DNA of 60,426 nucleotides. Source: Mariniblastus sp. (GTDB lineage Bacteria; Planctomycetota; Planctomycetia; Pirellulales; Pirellulaceae). The notes beneath the pieces were generated by a model. The model made no database searches. It was not told where the DNA came from and worked only from the letters and a program-made list of their open reading frames with translations. Of the stretch, positions 54,526 to 60,426 are shown piece after piece (position 1 is the stretch's first letter; each line of letters starts with the position of its first letter). The DNA is taken from positions 34,416 to 94,841 of the forward strand of contig WTFU01000146.1 in NCBI GenBank assembly GCA_011523945.1, given 5' to 3'. Position numbers and translations under genes: made by a program.

Positions 54526-56136
54526 TTGCTTGTTATCTCCAAACAACATTTCGTAATGCTTCGATGTAAACCCCAGAGGTCTCACGTGTTATTTAATGCA
54601 CTTCGCGCCGTTGTTGTTTCGCTAATCTGTTTCTTTATTTTGAGCTTTCCAAATCTGACTTTCGGTGAGACCCCGATACTAAAGGAAAAACAACCTAACA
54701 TTTTGATGATCTTCCTGGACGACTTCGGGTGGCGAGACACAAGTTACATGGGCTCTGATTTCTATGAAACACCTCACCTCGACAAACTCGCAAAGTCGGG
54801 AATGATATTCTCCGACGCCTATTCCTGCGCTGCGAATTGTGCACCTGCTCGCGCCTGTCTGTTGTCCGGCCAATACACACCGAGGCACAGCATTTACAAC
54901 GTTGGGACTCGCCCTCGTGGTAAATCAATCCATAGGCGACTGGAACACATCCCGGGCGTCGACACGCTCGACCCCGCGATTCAAACATGGGCTCATCAAC
55001 TTCAAAAGTCGGGTTACGCGACAGCATCAATTGGCAAATGGCACCTCAGTGACGATCCTATTCCATACGGTTTCAATGTTAATATAGGTGGTACACACAG
55101 CGGCAGCCCCCCAAGAGGCTACTACCCGCCGCACAACGACATCCCTAGCCTTAAAGGGGCAGCTAAGGATGAGTACCTGACCGATCGCCTCACCGACGAA
55201 ACCTGCCAATTCATTGAAGACAATCAAGCCCAACCCTGGATGGTCTACCTCACCCACTTTGCCGTCCACACGCCTATTCAACCTAAGAAAGAGCTCGTTC
55301 AAAAATACGAAGGCAAACCACCAGGCAAACTTCACAACAATGTCAAAATGGCGACGATGATTCAGGCAGTTGATGATGGAGTAGGGAAAATCATCAGCAC
55401 GCTTGAGCGACTAAAGATTCGGAACAACACTGTCATTCTGTTTTATTCAGACAACGGTGGCTACGGTCCTGCCACCGACATGGCACCGCTCAAGGGCTAC
55501 AAAGGAACCTATTACGAAGGCGGAATCCGGGTTCCATTTTTTGTCAATTGGCCGGGCCGAGTCGCCCCCGGAACTGAATCAAGCGAACCCATTTCCGGTG
55601 TCGATCTCTACCCCACACTTTGTGAGATTGCGGGGGCAACTACTCCTGAATCACAGGTACTCGACGGCAAAAGCCTTATCCCTCTTTTCGAGCAGAAAAC
55701 GAACAACTTTGACACCAATGGCATTCCTCGGTCGCTGTACTGGCATTTCCCGGCCTATCTTGACTCTTACGGTCAAGGTTATTCCACCGAACAACAGGAC
55801 ACACTTTTCCGTTCGCGTCCCTGCAGTATTGTCCGACGCGGGCCTTGGAAATTGATGCAGTTTTTCGAAACCGGCAATCTTGAACTATACAACCTGTCGG
55901 ACGACATCGGCGAAGCTAATAATGTAGCAAAACAAAACCCACAAGTTGTTTCCGACCTGATGAACGACCTGCAATCCTGGCAGACCCAAGTCAAAGCGGC
56001 GATTCCAGTGAAGCTCAACCCAGACTTTAGTCCTGCAGAAGAGCAGGCAGCGATCGAGGCGAGAGCCAAAAGATCAAGTAAGAAAAAACAACAGGGATCT
56101 GACAAAAACAAGTCCGGTAAACGCCAGGACAAGTAG
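54526..56136 (+). CDS. Exported arylsulfatase-type sulfatase
   Basis: 536 residues from a TTG; an ATG at 54556 is also possible. A membrane/signal segment lies at about 27-47 (AVVVSLICFFILSFPNLTF). Metal-binding QPNILMIFLDDFGWRDTSYM (Asp65, Asp66) and the sulfatase signature CAPARACLLSGQ are present, with Cys105 to be converted to formylglycine. TASIGKWHL and later VILFYSDNGGYGP with KGYKGTYYEGGIRVP complete the active site. The C-terminal 40 residues are Lys/Ser/Gln-rich. It removes sulfate esters, probably from algal or host polysaccharides as in marine planctomycetes. An anaerobic-type maturase gene is not in this window. Confidence 0.95.
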   Translation: MLVISKQHFVMLRCKPQRSHVLFNALRAVVVSLICFFILSFPNLTFGETPILKEKQPNILMIFLDDFGWRDTSYMGSDFYETPHLDKLAKSGMIFSDAYSCAANCAPARACLLSGQYTPRHSIYNVGTRPRGKSIHRRLEHIPGVDTLDPAIQTWAHQLQKSGYATASIGKWHLSDDPIPYGFNVNIGGTHSGSPPRGYYPPHNDIPSLKGAAKDEYLTDRLTDETCQFIEDNQAQPWMVYLTHFAVHTPIQPKKELVQKYEGKPPGKLHNNVKMATMIQAVDDGVGKIISTLERLKIRNNTVILFYSDNGGYGPATDMAPLKGYKGTYYEGGIRVPFFVNWPGRVAPGTESSEPISGVDLYPTLCEIAGATTPESQVLDGKSLIPLFEQKTNNFDTNGIPRSLYWHFPAYLDSYGQGYSTEQQDTLFRSRPCSIVRRGPWKLMQFFETGNLELYNLSDDIGEANNVAKQNPQVVSDLMNDLQSWQTQVKAAIPVKLNPDFSPAEEQAAIEARAKRSSKKKQQGSDKNKSGKRQDK

Positions 56137-56188
56137 GTCAATCAAAACATCTTTACCATGAACGTTATCTGGTCTCGATTTACTTCCC

Positions 56189-56971
56189 TTAAATCGTCAT
56201 AGCGGCATAGCCACCATCGACAACCATTTCCGTACCGGTGATGAATGAACCAGCGTCACCAGCAAGCAACAACGTTGCTCCAACTAATTCTGAGGCATCG
56301 CCGAATCGATTCATTGGCGTGTGCCCCATGATCTGCTCAATGCGCTCAGGGGTTAATACTTTTTTGTTCTGTTCAGCGGGAAAGAAACCGGGCACAAGAG
56401 TATTCACTCGAATATTGAGCGGGGCCCATTCACGAGCCAGGTTTTTAGAAATATTGTGCACAGCGGCTTTGGTCGCGGAGTAAGTAAAAACCCGCGAAAG
56501 CGGAATGACTCCGGACATCGAACCAACGTTAATTATCGAACCGCCCTCATTACGTTCAACGAAGTATCTCCCAAAAACTTGGCAAGCGAGAAATACCCCC
56601 TTCATGTTTATTCGAAATATCCGGTCATATTCATCTTCTGGAATCTCAAGAAATGGCGTCGCACTATTGGTACCCGCACCGTTGACGAGAATATCGATCG
56701 ATCCAAATTGCGTCAAAACGCGTTCAAGCAGACTCTCCAAAGCTGATTTTGAATCAACTTCACATGACTCAAAAACCGCTGAACCACCGACCGCCTCAAT
56801 TTTCTCAATCCGTGCCTTGGCTTTTTCTTCCGAGCGGCCAACGAGAACCACCTGAGCACCAGCAGAAGCCAAGCCCTCCGCCATTGCACCGCACAACTCG
56901 CCCGTTCCACCGATGACAACAGCAGTTTTTCCGGACAATGAAAACAGTGACTCCAAATAGGTTTTCGACAT
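56189..56971 (-). CDS. SDR oxidoreductase (sugar-acid type)
   Basis: 260 residues. The N-terminal nucleotide motif reads [18 protein letters not shown]. It departs from TGxxxGxG but matches the GGxGxLGGxMA pattern of mannonate/fructuronate-type SDRs. NGAGTNS, the catalytic Ser in INVGSMSG and YSATKAA (Tyr, Lys), then [16 protein letters not shown] and the C-terminal [13 protein letters not shown] follow. It oxidises or reduces a polyol or sugar acid with NAD(P). It is last of three dehydrogenase genes on the minus strand. Confidence 0.92.
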   Translation of the reverse strand: MSKTYLESLFSLSGKTAVVIGGTGELCGAMAEGLASAGAQVVLVGRSEEKAKARIEKIEAVGGSAVFESCEVDSKSALESLLERVLTQFGSIDILVNGAGTNSATPFLEIPEDEYDRIFRINMKGVFLACQVFGRYFVERNEGGSIINVGSMSGVIPLSRVFTYSATKAAVHNISKNLAREWAPLNIRVNTLVPGFFPAEQNKKVLTPERIEQIMGHTPMNRFGDASELVGATLLLAGDAGSFITGTEMVVDGGYAAMTI

Positions 56972-57060
56972 CTTCTTATTTCTTGTTTGATTGGATTGTA
57001 TATGCTTTGGAATTCCACTCTCAAAGCTGCAACTCAGTATTTCCCTTCAGCACCTGCGAT

Positions 57061-58155
57061 TTATTTCGCGATCACCAGCGTTTCAATATCCCACTCCGGT
57101 TGATTACATTCGCTGGCAACCTGATTAAATGCTGCAAGCTCGGCTTCGGTAAAAAGCAGCCCGTCATTTTGTTTTGATCTAGCCGCCGCTCTCGCTTCAA
57201 GCTGTCCCGGAAGCAAGCACTGCTCGTTGCCATGACCAACAATATCTTCTAAAACCGACTTTACATTCTCAGCCTGGCTCCTTCCCCGAGAAAATGCATT
57301 ACCACTGACTGCATCGGGATGGATGACCTGGAAATAAAACGCCGGTGTATGTTTTTCATTCTCCACGCTTCCCCATCTTGACCGGATGGTTGGTAACGAT
57401 CCTCCGATAAAAGCACCCATGATCTCATTGATGACCGACAAGCCATAACCTTTGTGTTTTCCAAATGTCGTCAAGGCTGCGACTTGATTGGGATCCGTTG
57501 TCATTGCACCCTCAGAATTAACAGCGGCATCGGGAGGCAAAGAGGTTCCTTCACGTTGAAACTGCTGAACGCGCCCCATCGCGACAACCGAAGTTGCCCA
57601 ATCAATCACGACGGGAAAACCAACCGCATCGCTTGTCGGAAACCCCCACGAATGTGGATTGGTACCAAGTGTCGGATACTTCCCCATAAACGGAACGACT
57701 TCAGCCAAAGCCGCCGTGCAATTGGTGTACGCAATGTATCCCTTGTCCGCGGCTTCCATCACATAACCTCCGCCCCAAAGGTAGTGAAAAGCATTATCAA
57801 CTGAAACCTGGCCAATCCCATACCTATCAGCCATAGCAATCGCTTCGTCCATCGCCGCGTAGGCAGTTGCCTGCCCTAGTTTTTTATTGGCATTCCAAAT
57901 TTGAGAAGCTGCAAACTGGGTTTCCCGTTTCTCAATCCTTGCGCCGGGCACACAACCCTCCGATTTCGATCCAAAGTGATCATCGAGATGCAGTGCCTTG
58001 ATGGCATTATGGGTTCGAATACCATGCCAACTGGCATAGGCGGAAAACTTCGCTGCCGCCTCGCACTCCTCCTGATCAAATCCGCGATGAGCGTAGGCAG
58101 CAGCAATTAAATCATTGTGCTGCGAAATTGGAACGACATAAAAATTCTCAGACAT
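57061..58155 (-). CDS. Ldh-family (malate/L-lactate/sulfolactate/ureidoglycolate-type) dehydrogenase
   Basis: 364 residues from the ATG at 58155 (MSENFYVVPI); the frame is open 51 bases further. Family landmarks: ASWHGIRTHNAIKALHLDD (conserved Ser/His/Gly region with the catalytic His), GQATAYAAMDEAIAMADRYG, VSVDNAFHYLWGGGYVMEAA, LGTNPHSWGFP and GKHKGYGLSVINEIMGA. NAD(P)-dependent reduction of 2-oxo acids; paralogs include YiaK and ComC. The substrate cannot be fixed from sequence. Neighbours of SDR and 2-hydroxyacid dehydrogenase type suggest a hydroxy-acid catabolic unit. Confidence 0.92.
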   Translation of the reverse strand: MSENFYVVPISQHNDLIAAAYAHRGFDQEECEAAAKFSAYASWHGIRTHNAIKALHLDDHFGSKSEGCVPGARIEKRETQFAASQIWNANKKLGQATAYAAMDEAIAMADRYGIGQVSVDNAFHYLWGGGYVMEAADKGYIAYTNCTAALAEVVPFMGKYPTLGTNPHSWGFPTSDAVGFPVVIDWATSVVAMGRVQQFQREGTSLPPDAAVNSEGAMTTDPNQVAALTTFGKHKGYGLSVINEIMGAFIGGSLPTIRSRWGSVENEKHTPAFYFQVIHPDAVSGNAFSRGRSQAENVKSVLEDIVGHGNEQCLLPGQLEARAAARSKQNDGLLFTEAELAAFNQVASECNQPEWDIETLVIAK

Positions 58156-58259
58156 AAATTTTCTCTTATTGGTAAATCGGCAGCGGTAAAACAGATACCA
58201 AGCCAAACTTAGTTGTATTTATTCTCAAAAGCCCTCGCGCGCACCATGCCCCAGAGGGA

Positions 58260-59240
58260 TCAAAGAAGGGGAGCAGGGATAGGAACCTCATTGACTTGAG
58301 CCAGCGGAGCCTTGCCCTGCAAGCATCGTATCAGATTCTCAGTTGCCATCATCGCCTGACGTTCAACCGATTCAAAAGTTCGTGAACCAATGTGAGGCGT
58401 GATGAGACAATTCTTTGCCTTCAACAAAGGATGATCTACTTCCGGCGGCTCTTGATCGAGCACATCGGTCGCATAGCCCCCCACCGTTCCATTTTCCAAA
58501 GCCCGAGCCATATCGATTGAATTCACCAGTTCACCCCGGGCACAATTCACCAACACAACTCCAGGTTTCATCAAAGCGAGCGTCTCCTCGCGGATTAGAT
58601 TGCGGGTCGCATCGGTAAGGTTTGTGTGCAAGGAAATAATATCACACCCTTCAAATATCTCTTGAAATTCAGTGGCTCTCCGAACCTCATATTTCTTTGC
58701 AAATTCATCCGGCCAATACAAATCCAATCCAACGACGTCCATTTCGAAGGCTCTCGCCCGCTTTACAACCTCTTTTCCAATTCGCCCCAACCCAATCACG
58801 CCAATCGTCTTGCCCATGATCTCATGACCCGTCATTCGTTTCCAGTGCCCAGAACGCACGGCAGTGGCTTGCTCGAGCATATGGCGAAACACGCCGAGCA
58901 ATAAACCAAACGTATGCTCCGCAACTGTTGTATGGTTCACCCCCGGACAAAACGTCAATGGAATTCCCAATTCGGTACAACTTTCAACATCAATTTTGTC
59001 GACTCCAATTCCATATTTGGAAATAATCTTGAGCCTAGGTAACGACCGATCGAGAACCTCACGGGTAATCGCGTCGTCCCCGCATAGAAATGCATCGAAC
59101 TCGCCAGCAAGTTCCAGCATTTGTGATTCTGATAACGGACCGCGTTCTCGTTGAACTTCAACACCGACACTCTCTAACAACGCATGATGTGGACCTGGCG
59201 TGTCTTGATAAGATGTTGTTGTTAAAAGCACTTTCACCAT
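58260..59240 (-). CDS. D-2-hydroxyacid dehydrogenase (SerA-like)
   Basis: 326 residues. The NAD site is KTIGVIGLGRIGKEVVKRAR with the acidic end VVGLDLY. Substrate-binding GIGVDKIDVESCTELGI, then VNCARGELVNSIDMARAL (Arg) and DVLDQEPPEVDHPLL (Glu), and LITPHIGSRTFESV (His) give the catalytic Arg-Glu-His set. No ACT domain follows, so it is not a full SerA and more likely works on a sugar-derived hydroxy acid. First gene of the minus-strand trio. Confidence 0.93.
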   Translation of the reverse strand: MVKVLLTTTSYQDTPGPHHALLESVGVEVQRERGPLSESQMLELAGEFDAFLCGDDAITREVLDRSLPRLKIISKYGIGVDKIDVESCTELGIPLTFCPGVNHTTVAEHTFGLLLGVFRHMLEQATAVRSGHWKRMTGHEIMGKTIGVIGLGRIGKEVVKRARAFEMDVVGLDLYWPDEFAKKYEVRRATEFQEIFEGCDIISLHTNLTDATRNLIREETLALMKPGVVLVNCARGELVNSIDMARALENGTVGGYATDVLDQEPPEVDHPLLKAKNCLITPHIGSRTFESVERQAMMATENLIRCLQGKAPLAQVNEVPIPAPLL

Positions 59241-59539
59241 GGCAATTCTTGGCTCACAAAAGACAGACTTAGGATCTCAATAAATTTTTAACGCCTCTAT
59301 AGTAAAGACCTTATTCAATCTGAACGAGTCCTATCTATACAGCTGCGAAGAATTTTTGACACGTTACCACCAGGCAGTCCCCGGCTCGAGTCTAAAACCC
59401 AATAATTATGACAAAATTAGCGTAGCTTATTCACTCCCAGCCAATGGAAACGAACCACACTTCTAAGAAACATCTAGACCTTTTTTGATTCAACAGCTAG
59501 GTTTCTAAACAGGTTGTTAATCGATTGAAAGATAGACCA
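59241..59539. other. Divergent intergenic region, AT-rich
   Basis: About 300 bases between the hydroxyacid dehydrogenase and the phosphorylase; promoters in both directions are expected but no clear pair of boxes or operator was seen. Confidence 0.35.
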
Positions 59540-60426
59540 ATGAATGTTGCCCAGATCATTGCGGCCAAACGCGACGGCAAAATATTAGATGACGAGGACA
59601 TCCGCCGACTAGTGGCAGGGTATTCAGACCATAGCGTACCTGATTACCAAATGTCTGCTTTTGCCATGGCAGTCTATTTTCAGGGAATGACCACTCATGA
59701 AACAGCTGTTTTTACCAAGTGCATGGTTGATTCAGGCGAAAGGCTCGAGTGGCCGGCGGGCCACACAATTGTGGACAAACACTCGACCGGCGGGATTGGC
59801 GATAAAGTCTCGATTGCTCTGGCGCCGCTGCTGGCGTGCTGTGGTGTCAGGGTCCCGAAAATATCGGGGCGTGGCCTTGGCGTAACCGGGGGCACGCTCG
59901 ACAAAATGGAATCCATTACTGGCTATCGAACAGAACTTAAAATTGATGAGTTTCGCTCTATTGTCAATAAAAATGGTTGCTCAATTGCAAGTGCATCTAA
60001 AAATCTAGCCCCGGCAGACAAACGATTATATGCCCTGCGAGATGTTACCGGCACCGTTCCCTCTCCTCCCTTAATAACCGCCAGTATTCTTAGCAAAAAA
60101 TTTGCCGAGGGCCTCGATTCTCTCATCTTAGATATTAAATGGGGAACTGGCGCGTTCATGAAAACAATCCAGCAAGCCCGAGAACTGGCCGAATTAATGG
60201 TTCATGTTGGAAATGAAATGGGAGTCAAAACTTCTGCCTTAATCACAGACATGAATCAGCCGCTGGGAAACATGATTGGAAACGCAGTTGAAATTAACGA
60301 GGCAACCGACGTACTGCGCGGTGCGGGGCCCTCGGACGTGACCCAAGTCGTCGTCGCTTTGGCCAGCCGCTTACTCGTTACAGCCGGGGTCAACTCCAAC
60401 CGTAAAGATGCAGAACAAACACTCAA
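59540..60426 (+). CDS. deoA: Thymidine/pyrimidine-nucleoside phosphorylase, 3' end outside window
   Basis: The first 295 codons of the gene are present from the ATG at 59540. Landmarks: MNVAQIIAAKRDGKILDDED, FAMAVYFQGMTTHETAVFTK, the phosphate-site VDKHSTGGIGDKVS, the family signature SGRGLGVTGGTLDKMES, and LDIKWGTGAFMKTIQQAREL with the conserved Lys. It splits thymidine (or uridine) with phosphate. DeoA and Pdp cannot be told apart without the rest. With tdk at 27.6 kb it covers pyrimidine salvage in both directions. Confidence 0.95.
   Translation, partial: MNVAQIIAAKRDGKILDDEDIRRLVAGYSDHSVPDYQMSAFAMAVYFQGMTTHETAVFTKCMVDSGERLEWPAGHTIVDKHSTGGIGDKVSIALAPLLACCGVRVPKISGRGLGVTGGTLDKMESITGYRTELKIDEFRSIVNKNGCSIASASKNLAPADKRLYALRDVTGTVPSPPLITASILSKKFAEGLDSLILDIKWGTGAFMKTIQQARELAELMVHVGNEMGVKTSALITDMNQPLGNMIGNAVEINEATDVLRGAGPSDVTQVVVALASRLLVTAGVNSNRKDAEQTL

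Noticed and set aside
1..60426. CRISPR array, insertion sequence, prophage or rRNA
   Set aside because: No regularly spaced repeats, transposase or integrase motifs, or rRNA-like stretches were seen on either strand.

Overview
The window looks like a chromosomal segment of a planctomycete, most likely of the Pirellulales. The evidence is the set of planctomycete-type families: DUF1501 proteins, PSCyt1/DUF1549/DUF1553 cytochrome proteins, a c-type cytochrome fused to WD40 repeats, ExbB/ExbD genes beside a PQQ-type beta-propeller and a squalene-cyclase-fold protein, a sulfatase, and a pseudokinase of the Ser/Thr kinase fold. Base composition is moderate and rather uniform. I saw no insertion sequence, prophage, CRISPR array or rRNA.

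Layout. (1) 1-2.4 kb, minus strand: start of a probable PqiB/MCE gene, a short PqiA, a two-CBS-domain protein and an unknown membrane protein. (2) 2.8-15.6 kb, minus strand: a seven-gene block read from 15.6 kb downward. It encodes a squalene-cyclase-fold membrane-anchored protein, a TonB/TolA-position membrane protein, ExbB, two ExbD, a membrane-anchored propeller protein, an orphan family-5 solute-binding protein with a repeat-rich N-terminus, and an unknown secreted protein. This is probably a proton-motive-force-driven envelope machine. (3) 16.2-16.4 kb: tRNA-Phe(GAA) with a good promoter and an intrinsic terminator that also faces a small convergent gene. (4) 16.7-20.9 kb: a ribose-type sugar ABC operon whose permease carries a large extra hydrophilic domain. 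(5) 21.3-22.2 kb: a pseudokinase. (6) 22.5-26.5 kb: a TroA/Ytg-type metal ABC operon. Its permease is fused to a DtxR-family repressor, as in chlamydial YtgCR, and a perfect MntR-like palindrome lies in front of the first gene. This is the most striking system in the window.

(7) 26.5-31.1 kb: methyltransferase, thymidine kinase, a TolC-like outer-membrane lipoprotein and a planctomycete secreted protein. (8) 31.7-45.0 kb: two convergent modules of DUF1501 plus DUF1549/DUF1553 cytochrome proteins. The first also has a PPC-domain protein and a cytochrome-WD40-coiled-coil protein. (9) 45.2-46.5 kb: a trypsin-fold protease translationally coupled to a 73-residue protein that resembles the protease's own N-terminal segment, so it may be a free prodomain or inhibitor. 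(10) 46.8-51.3 kb: asparaginyl-tRNA synthetase, an Nramp-related transporter without the canonical metal motifs, and thioredoxin reductase. (11) 51.6-56.1 kb: CstA, a small lipoprotein, a HIT protein and a sulfatase. (12) 56.2-59.2 kb, minus strand: three dehydrogenases that look like a sugar-acid or hydroxy-acid pathway. (13) 59.5 kb to the end: 5' part of a thymidine/pyrimidine-nucleoside phosphorylase.

All functions are read from sequence motifs by eye. No database search was run, so family names for the less conserved proteins are inference.
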